Shown: in pieces, positions 42,949-51,756 of the stretch | Layout of the letters: every line of letters begins with the position of its first letter | How positions within the stretch are numbered: position 1 is the stretch's first letter | Source: an uncultured Roseicyclus sp. | Lineage (GTDB): Bacteria; Pseudomonadota; Alphaproteobacteria; Rhodobacterales; Rhodobacteraceae | DNA: 64,000 nt | Direction of reading: 5' to 3' | Assembly: GCA_947491935.1 (NCBI GenBank) | Contig: CANLLF010000001.1 | Coordinates: 868,001-932,000 of the forward strand | Notes under the pieces: model-generated | Databases searched by the model: none | Told to the model about the DNA's origin: nothing | What the model saw: only the letters and a program-made list of their open reading frames with translations | Translations under genes and position numbers: made by a program

Positions 42949-44127
42949 ATGGATTTCATAACCATCCTGCAACTCCTCGACAGCTCCATTCGCCTCGCAA
43001 CACCGCTTCTGCTGGCCTGTCTTGCGGGGTTGTTTTCCGAGCGGGCGGGCATTTTTGATATCGGGCTTGAAGGCAAGATGCTGGCCGCCGCCTTCTTCTC
43101 GGCGGCCATCGCGTTCACCTCTGGCAGTGTGTGGGTGGGGCTGCTGACCGGTGTGGCGGCCTCCGTCGCGCTCTCTGGCCTGCATGGGCTCGCCTCGATC
43201 ACGTTCCGGGGCAATCAACTGATTTCCGGCGTGGCGATCAACTTCCTTGCAGCAGGCATGACCGTCGTGATTGCGCAAACCTGGTTCTCGCAAGGCGGTC
43301 GGACCCCGGCGCTGACCGGCAATGCGCGATTTGAGGAGATCGTCCTGCCCGGCGCCGCCTCTCGCATCCGCGATATCGCGCAACAAAGCCCGTTGGGACA
43401 GATCTATTCCGAGCTGATCTCGGGCCACTCGATCCTCGTCTATATCTCGCTGCTGATCGTTCCGCTGAGTTGGTGGGTGCTGTACCGCACCCGGTTTGGC
43501 CTGCGCCTGCGGGCGGTTGGGGAAAACCCGGCCGCGGTGGATACCGCCGGGATCAGCGTGGTGGGCTTGCGCTACGCGGCCGTCATCATCTGTGGCGTTC
43601 TGTGCGGACTGGCGGGTGCGTATCTGGCCACGGGCCTTTCGGCCGGGTTCGTCAAGGACATGAGCGCGGGGCGCGGCTTCATCGCCTTGGCCGCCCTGAT
43701 CTTCGCCAAGTGGCGGCCATGGCACGCCTTGGGCGCGTGTTTCCTCTTCGGCTTCCTCGACGCGGCCGGCAACCGCTTCCAGAATATCGAGCTGCTGACG
43801 TTCCTCTCGCTCACCTTCCTTCTGCTGGCGGCGGTCAGTGCCATCATGCTCGTGATCCGTGCGATCTTGCTGGCCCGCGGCAAGGATACGGCGCGCAGCC
43901 TCCTGACCCCCGGGATCGCCCTTGTGGTCAGCGTGGGGCTCGCTCTCGGCCTCGATGCGCTTGATCCGGATGCGGGCGGTATCGCGACCTATCTGAATAC
44001 CTTCGTGCTGCCAGTGCAGTTCATGCAGGCCCTGCCCTATATCCTTGTGGTGGTGATCCTTGCGGGCCTTGTCGGCAAGGCCATCCCGCCCCGCGCTGGC
44101 GGCGAGCCCTACGTAAAGGAACGGTAA
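42949..44127 (+). CDS. Nucleoside ABC transporter permease 2
   Basis: The 392-residue protein is the second BPD_transp_2 permease: PLLLACLAGLFSERAGIFDIGLEGKM, HGLASITFRGNQLISGVAINFLAAGM and GRGFIALAALIFAKWRPW are characteristic. It is longer than the family's usual 310-330 residues because of extra spans at its C-terminus (around 300-380). A hairpin follows its stop, closing the operon. Confidence 0.9.
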   Translation: MDFITILQLLDSSIRLATPLLLACLAGLFSERAGIFDIGLEGKMLAAAFFSAAIAFTSGSVWVGLLTGVAASVALSGLHGLASITFRGNQLISGVAINFLAAGMTVVIAQTWFSQGGRTPALTGNARFEEIVLPGAASRIRDIAQQSPLGQIYSELISGHSILVYISLLIVPLSWWVLYRTRFGLRLRAVGENPAAVDTAGISVVGLRYAAVIICGVLCGLAGAYLATGLSAGFVKDMSAGRGFIALAALIFAKWRPWHALGACFLFGFLDAAGNRFQNIELLTFLSLTFLLLAAVSAIMLVIRAILLARGKDTARSLLTPGIALVVSVGLALGLDALDPDAGGIATYLNTFVLPVQFMQALPYILVVVILAGLVGKAIPPRAGGEPYVKER

Positions 44128-44141
44128 GGCGAGCTCAGCAC

Positions 44142-44164
44142 CGGCGCACATGAGAAGTGCGCCG
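44142..44164 (+). terminator. Stem-loop after the nucleoside transporter operon
   Basis: Arms CGGCGCAC and GTGCGCCG enclose a seven-base loop, and CTACGCCTTTT follows. The perfect stem 15 bases after the stop makes this a plausible intrinsic terminator, with a modest T run. Confidence 0.5.
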
Positions 44165-44210
44165 CTACGCCTTTTCGCACAATCACAAAAGCGCCATCTC
44201 CTGTCTCAAC

Positions 44211-44231
44211 GGCGGGGCATCACGCCCCGCC
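44211..44231 (+). repeat. Inverted repeat just upstream of the VOC dioxygenase gene
   Basis: Arms GGCGGGGC and GCCCCGCC with a five-base centre end 22 bases before the ATG at 44253. It may be an operator or a leader hairpin near the ribosome-binding site AAAGGAG. Confidence 0.35.
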
Positions 44232-44252
44232 CCGGATCAAAGGAGTGACATT

Positions 44253-45173
44253 ATGTCCCTGACTATTCCCGGCCTGCATCACATCACCGCCATCTCCGGC
44301 CCGCCGCAGGAAAACGTGGATTTTTTCACCGGTATTCTGAAACAGCGGCTGGTGAAGAAGACCGTCAATTTCGACGCGCCTGATACGTATCACCTGTATT
44401 ACGGCAACGAGGCCGCCGAGCCCGGCACGATCCTCACGTTCTTTCCCTTCGTCGATGCAGGCCCCGGCCGCGCTGGCGCCGGTATGGCCGCGGCCTATGC
44501 CTATGCCGTGCCCAAGGGCAAATTCGACGGCTGGATGGAAGATCTGGCAGAAAACGCCATCGACTTCCTCGGGCCCAAGGAGCGGTTCGGCGAGCGGGTG
44601 ATCCTGCTCCGTGATCCAGATGGCGCCCCCGTCGAACTGGTGGAGACCGATCGCAAAAGCGATGCGTCGCTGGACGGGTTTCATTCCGTCACCCTGTGGG
44701 AAGACGATATCGCGCCGACCCAGCGCCTGCTGACCGATCATTTCGGCTATGAAGACGCTGGCCATGAAACTGCGGATGGGGTCGAACGTCTGCGCTTGAA
44801 GGCACCGGGCGATGCGCGCGGCGCTGTGATCGATCTGATGCGGTCGGATGCGCCGTCGATCGGGCGGCAGGGCAAGGGTACGATCCATCACGTCGCCTTC
44901 CGCGCCAAGGACGATGCCGAACACCTTGAGTGGCAAGAGGCGCTCAACACCGCCGGGTTCGGCGTTACGGAAGTACGTGACCGGCAGTATTTCAACGCGA
45001 TCTACTTCCGCGAGCCCGGTGGCGTTTTGTTCGAGATTGCCACCGATCCACCCGGCTTTGCGGTGGATGAGGATCACGCCCATCTGGGCGAGGCCCTGAA
45101 GCTGCCGCCGCAATATGAGGCCAGCCGCGACAAGATCGAGCGGATGCTGCCACCCCTCAAGGTCGCGCAATGA
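44253..45173 (+). CDS. Two-domain VOC ring-cleaving dioxygenase-like protein (MhqO/LinE type)
   Basis: The 306-residue protein has two VOC modules: IPGLHHITAISGPPQENVDFFTGIL opens the first, which ends VILLRDPDGAPVELVET; the second begins SLDGFHSVTLWEDDI and ends with GGVLFEIATDPPGFAVDED. HHITA, the His of TIHHVAF and the Glu of FEIATD are metal-ligand positions. MhqO-type proteins are linked to (hydro)quinone tolerance. Its stop overlaps the esterase gene start. Confidence 0.85.
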   Translation: MSLTIPGLHHITAISGPPQENVDFFTGILKQRLVKKTVNFDAPDTYHLYYGNEAAEPGTILTFFPFVDAGPGRAGAGMAAAYAYAVPKGKFDGWMEDLAENAIDFLGPKERFGERVILLRDPDGAPVELVETDRKSDASLDGFHSVTLWEDDIAPTQRLLTDHFGYEDAGHETADGVERLRLKAPGDARGAVIDLMRSDAPSIGRQGKGTIHHVAFRAKDDAEHLEWQEALNTAGFGVTEVRDRQYFNAIYFREPGGVLFEIATDPPGFAVDEDHAHLGEALKLPPQYEASRDKIERMLPPLKVAQ

Positions 45174-45835
45174 CATCCACGTCCCCGGCCCCGCTGAGCT
45201 TTGGCGGGGCCGCACCGGACCGGGCGCGTCTTGGCCTCGTCCTGGTGCATGGGCGCGGCGCGTCCGCACAAGATATCCTCGGGCTGGGGGAGGCTCTGGC
45301 CCTGCCCGATCTTGCCCTGGTTGCCCCGGCCGCATCGGGGCGGTCATGGTGGCCGACGTCATTCCTTGCGCCCACGGCGATGATGGCGCCCCATGTCGAG
45401 GCTGGTCTGGCCGCTATCGACGCCTCCATTTCCGCATTGGAAGGCGGTGGCCTGCCCCGCGACAAGATCGCGCTGGCGGGGTTCAGCCAAGGCGGATGCC
45501 TGGCGTTGGAATACGCGGCGCGACGCGGTGAACTGATGGCTGTGTTCGGATTGTCAGCGGGTTTGGTGGGCACGGGAGATGCCGCTGGCGATCCTTCCGA
45601 CGATCTCTACGGGTTTGGCCCCAAGGTTTTCGACTATGCGACCGACCTGAGCCGGGTGCCCGCCCTCATTTCGGTGCATGAGAAGGATCCGCACATCCCC
45701 CTCCCCCGCGCGCGGGAAAGCGCGGAGGTCTTCGAGAGCCTTGGCGCGACGGTCACATTTCAGGTCGCGAAGGGCTCCGGCCACGGCGTCACCGAGCGCA
45801 ACATCTCGGAACTACGCCGTGTTCTGAACACGTAA
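45170..45835 (+). CDS. Phospholipase/carboxylesterase-type alpha/beta hydrolase
   Basis: The 221-residue protein has LVLVHGRGASAQDILGL, the nucleophile elbow ALAGFSQGGCLALEYAAR, the Asp loop VHEKDPHIPLPRARE and the His in GSGHGVTERN, so the triad is intact. It pairs with the VOC gene by an ATGA overlap. Such dioxygenase-esterase pairs (MhqO with MhqD) occur in quinone-detoxification operons of Bacillus; the same role here is inference. Confidence 0.85.
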   Translation: MTSTSPAPLSFGGAAPDRARLGLVLVHGRGASAQDILGLGEALALPDLALVAPAASGRSWWPTSFLAPTAMMAPHVEAGLAAIDASISALEGGGLPRDKIALAGFSQGGCLALEYAARRGELMAVFGLSAGLVGTGDAAGDPSDDLYGFGPKVFDYATDLSRVPALISVHEKDPHIPLPRARESAEVFESLGATVTFQVAKGSGHGVTERNISELRRVLNT

Positions 45836-45848
45836 ATAGTGCGCGCGC

Positions 45849-46292
45849 CTAAGCTCCGAGCGCGGGCGCGCGCAGAACCTGCACGCCATTGATCCGCCAG
45901 CCGTTTTCCGTCTCAACCATCGCGTAACCGAGGTAGTGCAGAGTGCCGTTTTGATCGACAACCTCGACGCGCTGCACGATCAATCCACCAAGCACCTGCA
46001 GATCGATGAAATTCACATCTGCGGGATCCCACACCATCGGATATCCCTGTTGTACCATCTGGCCGAACCGCTCCGGGCTGCCAAACAGGCCCTGGATGTT
46101 GGGGCTGGCGAATTGCCAGGCTTGAACGACGTCCTCGGCGCGAAACGCATCGAACTGACTGCCGATCACGGCTTCAATGGCCGGGTTGGGCGTAAGAACC
46201 TCCTGCGCCATCGCGGGGCGCGGGGCCACAAAAGCGGCCACCACGGCAAGGCCGAGAGCGAGGAAAACGGAAAAGGCAACGGCGCGGGTCAT
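45849..46292 (-). CDS. DUF4864 family secreted protein
   Basis: The 147-residue protein has a signal peptide (AFSVFLALGLAVVAAFVA then PRPAMAQ) followed by the DUF4864 pattern: AIEAVIGSQFDAFRAEDVVQAW, FASPNIQGLFGSPERFGQMV and ENGWRINGVQVLR, an NTF2-like fold. Function unknown. It converges with the esterase gene. Confidence 0.8.
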   Translation of the reverse strand: MTRAVAFSVFLALGLAVVAAFVAPRPAMAQEVLTPNPAIEAVIGSQFDAFRAEDVVQAWQFASPNIQGLFGSPERFGQMVQQGYPMVWDPADVNFIDLQVLGGLIVQRVEVVDQNGTLHYLGYAMVETENGWRINGVQVLRAPALGA

Positions 46293-46356
46293 GGGGCATC
46301 TCCTGAGGGGTCGACCAGTTATCGCTGGTTGAGACCTAGCCCGCGCCGCGGGTTTT

Positions 46357-47937
46357 TCAGCCCATAAGTTTTCCGGCCAGGCCGTCTTCGATCAACTGCG
46401 CGGTTTCATCGACACCATAAAGCGCGATGAACCCGCCGAAACGCGGGCCCTGAGACGCGCCCAAAAGCACCTCGTACAAAGCCTTGAACCAATCGCGGAG
46501 CGGTTCGAATTCATGTTCTTTACCAACAGCGAAGACGATGGTTTGCAGCGCCTCGTCTTCGACGGGGCCGTCATAGGCTTTGAGCCGGGCCGCCAGATCC
46601 TCCATCGCCGCGCGTTCCTTGTCGTCAGCCGCACGGAACACCCGCGTAGGCTTCACGAAATCGTTGTAGTAGCGCACGGCGAAGCCCGCCGCCTGATCCA
46701 GATCAGGATGCGTTTCGGCCGAGGCATCAGGCGCATAGCGACGGATGAACCCCCACAACGCCTCCTTGTCCTCAGCCGACGCGACCGAGGCGAGGTTCAA
46801 CAGCATCGCAAAGCTCACGATCATCGTGGAGGCCGGCACGTTGTGGCCGTGGATGTGAAACACCGGGTTCGCCAAACGTTGCGCCGTGTCTTGCTCCGCA
46901 TAGGCGCGCAATTGCTGGTGGTATTCGTCCACGGCCTTGGGGATCACATCGAAATGCATCCGCTTGGCCGTCTTGGGCTTGGCATACATGAAATACGACA
47001 GGCTTTCGGTCGCTGCATAGCTCAGCCATTCGTCGATACTGATCCCGTTGCCGGATGATTTGGAGATCTTCTGGCCCTTCTCATCGAGAAACAGCTCATA
47101 CGTGAACACCTCGGGCGGTTTGCCGTCGAGCTTCGAACAGATCGCCGAATAGATCGCGGTGTTGGGCGCATGTTCCTTGCCATAGCTTTCCCAATCAACG
47201 CCAAGCGCCGCCCACCGGGCCCCGAAATCCGGCTTCCACTGCAGCTTCACATTCCCGCCTGTCACTGGCACCGTCCATTCGCGACCGTCTTCGTCATCAA
47301 ATGTCACGGTGCCATTGCCTGCATCCACCTGTTTGATCGGCACATAGAGGACGCGCCCGGTTTCGGGGTGCAGCGGCAGGAAGATCGAATAGGTCTGCTG
47401 GCGTTCCTCCCGCAGGCTTTTCAGCATCACGCCCATCAGGTCGTCATACCGCTCCGCTGCGCGCAGCAGGATCTCGTCGAACCGGCCCGAGCGGTAGAAT
47501 TCGCGGGCCGAGTAAAACTCGTATTCAAATCCGAACGTATCCAGAAACCGCTGCAACATCGCGTTGTTATGATGGCCAAAGCTCTCAAATTCGCCGAATG
47601 GATCGGGGACGGAGGTCAGCGGCATTTGCAGATATTCGCGCAGCATGTCGGGGTTGGGCACGTTGTCGGGCACCTTTCGCATGCCATCCAGATCGTCCGA
47701 AAAGCAGATCAGCTTGGTGGGAATGTCGGACAGGATTTCAAAGGCCCGCCGCACCATGGTGGTGCGCAGCACTTCGCCGAACGTCCCGATATGCGGCAGG
47801 CCGGACGGGCCGTACCCCGTCTCGAACAGGACATACCCCTTTTCCGGCGGCGCGTTTTCGTACCGTTTCAAGATGCGGCGCGCCTCTTCGAAGGGCCAGG
47901 CCTTGGAGGTCATTGCTGCGTCACGAAGATCGGTCAT
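46357..47937 (-). CDS. lysK: Class I lysyl-tRNA synthetase
   Basis: The 526-residue enzyme charges tRNA-Lys. It has [20 protein letters not shown] (HIGH-like) and [10 protein letters not shown] (KMSKS-like) with the [19 protein letters not shown] strand that is typical of class I LysRS. Class I LysRS is found in archaea and in some bacteria including many alphaproteobacteria, where it replaces the class II form. The divergent terB gene lies 107 bases away. Confidence 0.95.
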   Translation of the reverse strand: MTDLRDAAMTSKAWPFEEARRILKRYENAPPEKGYVLFETGYGPSGLPHIGTFGEVLRTTMVRRAFEILSDIPTKLICFSDDLDGMRKVPDNVPNPDMLREYLQMPLTSVPDPFGEFESFGHHNNAMLQRFLDTFGFEYEFYSAREFYRSGRFDEILLRAAERYDDLMGVMLKSLREERQQTYSIFLPLHPETGRVLYVPIKQVDAGNGTVTFDDEDGREWTVPVTGGNVKLQWKPDFGARWAALGVDWESYGKEHAPNTAIYSAICSKLDGKPPEVFTYELFLDEKGQKISKSSGNGISIDEWLSYAATESLSYFMYAKPKTAKRMHFDVIPKAVDEYHQQLRAYAEQDTAQRLANPVFHIHGHNVPASTMIVSFAMLLNLASVASAEDKEALWGFIRRYAPDASAETHPDLDQAAGFAVRYYNDFVKPTRVFRAADDKERAAMEDLAARLKAYDGPVEDEALQTIVFAVGKEHEFEPLRDWFKALYEVLLGASQGPRFGGFIALYGVDETAQLIEDGLAGKLMG

Positions 47938-48044
47938 ATCGCGTGTCCTGAAAAAGCGGGCCCCATTGCCCGCGCCTGCACCTATTGTGTGGCGGGTCGG
48001 GCGTCAATAAATGACGGGGGTACGCAGGACGGAGAAAACCACAG

Positions 48045-48461
48045 ATGACCGACCATTCATTGACCCCGGAAGACGCACTTGTGGCCGTGATGGTTGGCGT
48101 TTCCGTCTCCGATGAGACGATCCGCACGGCGGAGCTTCTGTCGATCGAGCAGATGGTGAATTACCTGCCCGTCTTCGGAAGTTACGACGCCGACCGGATA
48201 CGCCGCATCGCCGATATCGTGTTCGACCTGTTCGAGGATGAAGACGGGCTGGATGCGCTATTTGGTCTGGTGAAGGACGATCTGCCCGAGCATCTCTATG
48301 AAACCGTCTACGCGCTTGCCTGTGACGTGGCCGCCGCCGACGGCAAGCTGGCCCAATCCGAGCTGCGGTTCCTGGAGGAGCTGCGCCATACGCTCGAGAT
48401 TGACCGCCTGCACGCCGCCGCCATCGAACGCGGGGCACGGGCCCGGCACATGACGTTGTAA
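48045..48461 (+). CDS. TerB family tellurite-resistance-like protein
   Basis: The 138-residue acidic, all-helical protein contains the TerB repeat FVLACDVAAADGKLAQSELRFL-like pattern at residues 90-110 (ALACDVAAADGKLAQSEL), which binds divalent metal in relatives. TerB domains occur in stress and tellurite operons and alone. Two bases separate its stop from the beta-lactamase-like gene, so they share a transcript. Confidence 0.8.
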   Translation: MTDHSLTPEDALVAVMVGVSVSDETIRTAELLSIEQMVNYLPVFGSYDADRIRRIADIVFDLFEDEDGLDALFGLVKDDLPEHLYETVYALACDVAAADGKLAQSELRFLEELRHTLEIDRLHAAAIERGARARHMTL

Positions 48462-48463
48462 TC

Positions 48464-49294
48464 ATGGAGCGTGTTTCGCGTCGAACCGCCCTCCTCGGGG
48501 CGTCTGCGTTTGGCCTTGGCGGCATCATGTCCGGGCCAGTAGCGTCCCAATCCCCCACCGGCCTTCCGCGCCAATCCGATATCCCGGACAGCACGGCGTT
48601 CCTGGCGCGCGACCTGTCGGACGGCACCACGTGGGTGTTGGACGGAAGTGAGCTTGATCAACGCCATTCGCCGTTTTCTACGTTCAAGATCCCGAACCTC
48701 CTGATCGCGTTGCAAACCGGGGTTGAAGCCTCGCTCGATGCGACACGGGAGTGGCAGCCCGACCGCCGTCCGCCCGTAGTCTGGTGGCCCGATTCATGGC
48801 GGCGCGAGCATACCTTGCGCAGCGCTTTCCAGAATTCGGTCGTCTGGTATTTCCGCGACATCGCCCTGGAGGTTGGAAGTGCGCACTACCAGCAGGTTTT
48901 GCGCGATTGGTCCTACGGCAACATGGTTGCGCCAGAAGGAAGTGACAATTTCTGGGTCACTGGTGAGCTGCAAATCTCGGTGGCCGAACAGGTCCGGTTT
49001 CTTTCGAACCTGTGGCAGGGCCGACTGTCCGTGTCGAACGCAGAGCTTGCCGCCCTGTCCGAGGCCGCACGCAGCGATGAGCGGGGTACAACCGTCCTTC
49101 ATGGTAAAACCGGTGGTGGCTACGGCACCCGTGGCGCGGAGGGATGGTACGTGGGTTACCTAACCCGACCCGATCGCGCCCCGGTTGTCTTTGCATTGCA
49201 CCTCAATGGGTCGAATTGGAACTCGATCCGCGATGTGCGCAAACCTTTGGCGGAACGCTTATTGACCGACGCCGGGGTTTGGCCTGTGGCCTAA
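48464..49294 (+). CDS. Class D beta-lactamase-like serine hydrolase
   Basis: The 276-residue protein has all class D signatures in order: STFK at 72-75, SVV at 125-127, YGN at 151-153, the Trp of NFWVTGELQ, KTG at 215-217 and WYVG at 228-231. This is the set that forms the acylation site and the carbamylated Lys of OXA enzymes. The N-terminus has twin arginines (SRRTALLG) before a hydrophobic stretch, suggesting Tat export. Whether it hydrolyses beta-lactams or acts on a cell-wall substrate is not shown. It is coupled to terB and overlaps the convergent GGCT gene by four bases. Confidence 0.85.
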   Translation: MERVSRRTALLGASAFGLGGIMSGPVASQSPTGLPRQSDIPDSTAFLARDLSDGTTWVLDGSELDQRHSPFSTFKIPNLLIALQTGVEASLDATREWQPDRRPPVVWWPDSWRREHTLRSAFQNSVVWYFRDIALEVGSAHYQQVLRDWSYGNMVAPEGSDNFWVTGELQISVAEQVRFLSNLWQGRLSVSNAELAALSEAARSDERGTTVLHGKTGGGYGTRGAEGWYVGYLTRPDRAPVVFALHLNGSNWNSIRDVRKPLAERLLTDAGVWPVA

Positions 49295-49830
49295 GGGAGC
49301 CGGGCCAGGTTTGCGTCCACAAAGGCCCGTTCCTCCGCTGTCAGGGTAGTTGCGCGCGGGTAGATCGGCGCGGCGCGATCATCGAGGAGTGGCAGGTGCC
49401 AGCCGTGGGTCGTATCGAAAAACGCCGTCGCGCCGGCCTCGCCAAACTCCGCCAGATAGCCCTGGATCACGGTATCCAGATAGCTCAGCAGGATCGGATG
49501 ATCGCCGTCCGCGGCGTGCTGCGGCTCAACGGCGTAGATCTGCACGTCGCGCGCGGTCGGGTGCGCGTGGGTCATGTCGGCCACGGCGTGGCGGACATAG
49601 GCGCGCTCGCGTTGATCCAGCGCGGCCCAGTCATGTCCGGGCACGGCGGCGATCAGCCCTTCGATCTCACCGGTCGAATCACTTTGCGCCGTGAGGTAGG
49701 CCACCTTGCGCAATCCGGTGCCCTGCCACGTGCGCGACCAACCCCGCACACGGGCCCGCGTGACCTCCGGGTAGCTATGGGTCTGGCGGTTCACAAGGCT
49801 GCCATAACCAAAGAAAAATGGATCATTCAT
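49291..49830 (-). CDS. Gamma-glutamylcyclotransferase-like (AIG2/GGCT fold) protein
   Basis: Starting at 49830 gives a 179-residue protein beginning MNDPFFFGYGSLVNRQTHS, the family's YGSL substrate-binding turn. ARVRGWSRTW and a Glu in GQREx-type position follow (DQRERAYVRH). Members cyclise gamma-glutamyl amines or glutathione to 5-oxoproline. The longer frame to 49932 is not favoured. It converges with the beta-lactamase-like gene. Confidence 0.75.
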   Translation of the reverse strand: MNDPFFFGYGSLVNRQTHSYPEVTRARVRGWSRTWQGTGLRKVAYLTAQSDSTGEIEGLIAAVPGHDWAALDQRERAYVRHAVADMTHAHPTARDVQIYAVEPQHAADGDHPILLSYLDTVIQGYLAEFGEAGATAFFDTTHGWHLPLLDDRAAPIYPRATTLTAEERAFVDANLARLP

Positions 49831-49871
49831 GCCCGTCGAATGGGGCAATCGAAGGCATCTATCAAGCCCTC

Positions 49872-49899
49872 TTGCGTCAATTCGCCTTGTCTGTATTCT
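49872..49899 (+). promoter_or_regulatory. Candidate promoter of the gcv riboswitch-operon transcript
   Basis: TTGCGT at 49872-49877, a 16-base spacer and TATTCT at 49894-49899 lie just before the first aptamer. A start near 49906 would put the whole riboswitch in the leader. Confidence 0.45.
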
Positions 49900-49910
49900 T
49901 TCGCATGCAA

Positions 49911-50082
49911 GCACAGGGAGACACTCGGGCATGCCGCTGGCATACCCTTGGGCCGAAGGAGCAACCGCCCCGGTAATCTCTCAGGCAAAAGGACCTGTGC
50001 CGCGCAAAACTTACTCTGGAGAGTGAGGGGGAACCCTCCGCCGAAGGGATAACGATCTCAGGCCAAAGGACAGAGGGGGCAT
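49911..50082 (+). ncRNA. Tandem glycine riboswitch
   Basis: Two consecutive aptamers lie ahead of gcvT. Aptamer 1 (about 49911-50000) shows the conserved GGGAGA, GGCCGAAGGAGCAA, TCTCAGGCAAAAGGAC elements; aptamer 2 (about 50010-50082) shows GGAGAG, CGCCGAAGGGATAA and CTCAGGCCAAAGGAC. Each is closed by a long GAGAG-type stem. The tandem arrangement and position upstream of gcvTHP fit a glycine-activated switch. The open frames across this stretch are therefore not genes. Confidence 0.93.
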
Positions 50083-50149
50083 CATTCGCCACCGCATCAC
50101 GCGGCGGCTGGACGGTGCCGGGCCACGCGACCCGGATGAAGGGGACGAT

Positions 50150-51256
50150 ATGGCCGGGGACGATCTCAAGACGCTGGTACTGGCAGACTTGCACGCAGAA
50201 CTTGGCGCGAAATTCGTGCCCTTCGCGGGCTATTCCATGCCGGTGCAATATGCGCGCGGCGTGATGGGGGAGCACCTCTGGACACGTGAGAATGCGGGCT
50301 TGTTCGACGTCAGCCATATGGGGCAGGTCATGTTGCCCGACGGCTCCGATGCGGCGCTGGAGGCCCTCGTGCCCGTCGACGTGATGGGCCTGGCCGAGGG
50401 CCGCCAGCGCTATGGGTTCTTCACCAACGAGCAAGGCGGCGTGTTGGACGACCTGATGATTGCCCGTGTTCCGCGTGGCCTGTTCCTTGTCGTGAACGCG
50501 GCCTGCAAGGACGCCGACATCGCCCACCTTCGTGCCCATATCAACGGCGTCGAGACCATCGAGGGCCGCGCCCTTCTGGCGCTGCAAGGTCCGAAAGCCG
50601 AGGCCGCGCTGGCGCAGGTGATCCCCGAAGCCGGGCAGATGCGGTTCATGGATAGCGCACGGCTCGATTGGAATGGCGTTGAGTTGTGGATCAGCCGGTC
50701 GGGATATACCGGCGAAGATGGATACGAAATCTCCGTGCCCGATGCCGAGGCCGACGCTTTTGCGCGCGCGCTTCTCGCCGATGATCGCGTTGAGCCGATC
50801 GGGCTTGGTGCACGGGATTCCCTGAGGCTGGAGGCCGGCCTGCCGCTCTACGGGCAGGATATGGATCCGAGCATTTCCCCGGTTGAAGCAGGCCAGGCCT
50901 GGGCCATCGGCAAGGTGCGCCGCGCCGGTGGCGACCGCGCGGGCGGCTTTCCGGGCGCGGATACGATCCTCGACCAGATTGCCAATAAACCGCCCCGGCG
51001 CCGGGTCGGCCTCCTGCCCGACGGCCGCGCCCCGATGCGCGCTGGCGTGGAGATTTTCGCCAGTGAGGACGCCGCAACACCCATCGGCGTGATCACATCG
51101 GGTGGTTTCGGCCCCACCCTCGGCGCACCCATGGCACTGGCCCTGATCGAGGCGGGCACACCCACCGACGCCGTTCTCTATGGCGACGTCCGCGGCAAGC
51201 GCCTGCCTGCTACCCAAACCAAACTGCCTTTCACACCCCCTGGCTACAAACGCTGA
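50150..51256 (+). CDS. gcvT: Glycine cleavage system T protein (aminomethyltransferase)
   Basis: The 368-residue protein transfers the methylene group from lipoyl-bound aminomethyl to tetrahydrofolate. It shows FVPFAGYSMPVQYARGVMGEHLWTRENAGLFDVSHM, GGVLDDLMIARV, SRSGYTGEDGYEIS and the terminal GYKR. AGGGG precedes the ATG. It is the first gene after the glycine riboswitch; gcvH starts 15 bases after its stop. Confidence 0.96.
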   Translation: MAGDDLKTLVLADLHAELGAKFVPFAGYSMPVQYARGVMGEHLWTRENAGLFDVSHMGQVMLPDGSDAALEALVPVDVMGLAEGRQRYGFFTNEQGGVLDDLMIARVPRGLFLVVNAACKDADIAHLRAHINGVETIEGRALLALQGPKAEAALAQVIPEAGQMRFMDSARLDWNGVELWISRSGYTGEDGYEISVPDAEADAFARALLADDRVEPIGLGARDSLRLEAGLPLYGQDMDPSISPVEAGQAWAIGKVRRAGGDRAGGFPGADTILDQIANKPPRRRVGLLPDGRAPMRAGVEIFASEDAATPIGVITSGGFGPTLGAPMALALIEAGTPTDAVLYGDVRGKRLPATQTKLPFTPPGYKR

Positions 51257-51271
51257 CTTACGGAGAGTCCC

Positions 51272-51634
51272 ATGAAATACACAGAAGACCACGAATGGCT
51301 GAGACTTGACGGTGATCTGATCGTCGTCGGCATCACCGATCATGCCGCCACGCAGCTTGGCGATGTCGTGTTCGTGGAACTGCCGGAGATCGAGACGCAG
51401 GTCGCCAAGGGCGACGAGATCGTGGTGATCGAATCCGTCAAGGCGGCCTCCGATATCCTCGCACCGCTCGACGGCGAAATCGTCGAGGTGAACGACGCGC
51501 TGGATGCCAACCCGGCCCTCGTGAACGAGGATCCAATGGGGGATGCGTGGTTCTTCAAGTTGAAGGTCGATGATGTCCGCGCGCTCGACGATTACATGAC
51601 CGAGGACGAATACAAGGACCATATCGGGGATTGA
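51272..51634 (+). CDS. gcvH: Glycine cleavage system H protein
   Basis: The 120-residue lipoyl carrier has [12 protein letters not shown] at the start, [19 protein letters not shown], and [12 protein letters not shown] with Lys57 in the lipoylation position. It shuttles the aminomethyl group between P, T and L proteins. It lies in the riboswitch-controlled transcript. Confidence 0.97.
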   Translation: MKYTEDHEWLRLDGDLIVVGITDHAATQLGDVVFVELPEIETQVAKGDEIVVIESVKAASDILAPLDGEIVEVNDALDANPALVNEDPMGDAWFFKLKVDDVRALDDYMTEDEYKDHIGD

Positions 51635-51651
51635 GTTGGGCTGATGTCGCA

Positions 51652-51690
51652 GGGGGCCAGCCCCCCGCCTTCGGCTCCCCCCGGAGTTTA
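51652..51690 (+). repeat. GC-rich inverted-repeat element between gcvH and gcvP
   Basis: A stem GGGGGC/GCCCCC at 51652-51665 is followed by a GCC-TTCG-GGC-type loop and a CCCCCCGGAG run. This resembles short dispersed intergenic elements I recall from roseobacter genomes (GC-rich arms followed by GGAG and a TTTTGCCAAGATGAA-like tail). Whether it moves, attenuates or stabilises the message cannot be told here. Confidence 0.4.
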
Positions 51691-51756
51691 TCTGCCAAGA
51701 TGAAATGGCACGCCATCCCGTCAAACGACCGGCTGGCTGTGCAGATGGAGCGCAAC

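Noticed and set aside
42145-44151. 668-codon minus-strand frame opposite the nucleoside permease and LysE genes.
   Set aside because: Gln/Asp/His/Arg-rich antisense of membrane-protein genes, no motif.
49144-50052. 302-codon plus-strand frame over the GGCT-like gene and riboswitch.
   Set aside because: It runs through both aptamers and has no family pattern.
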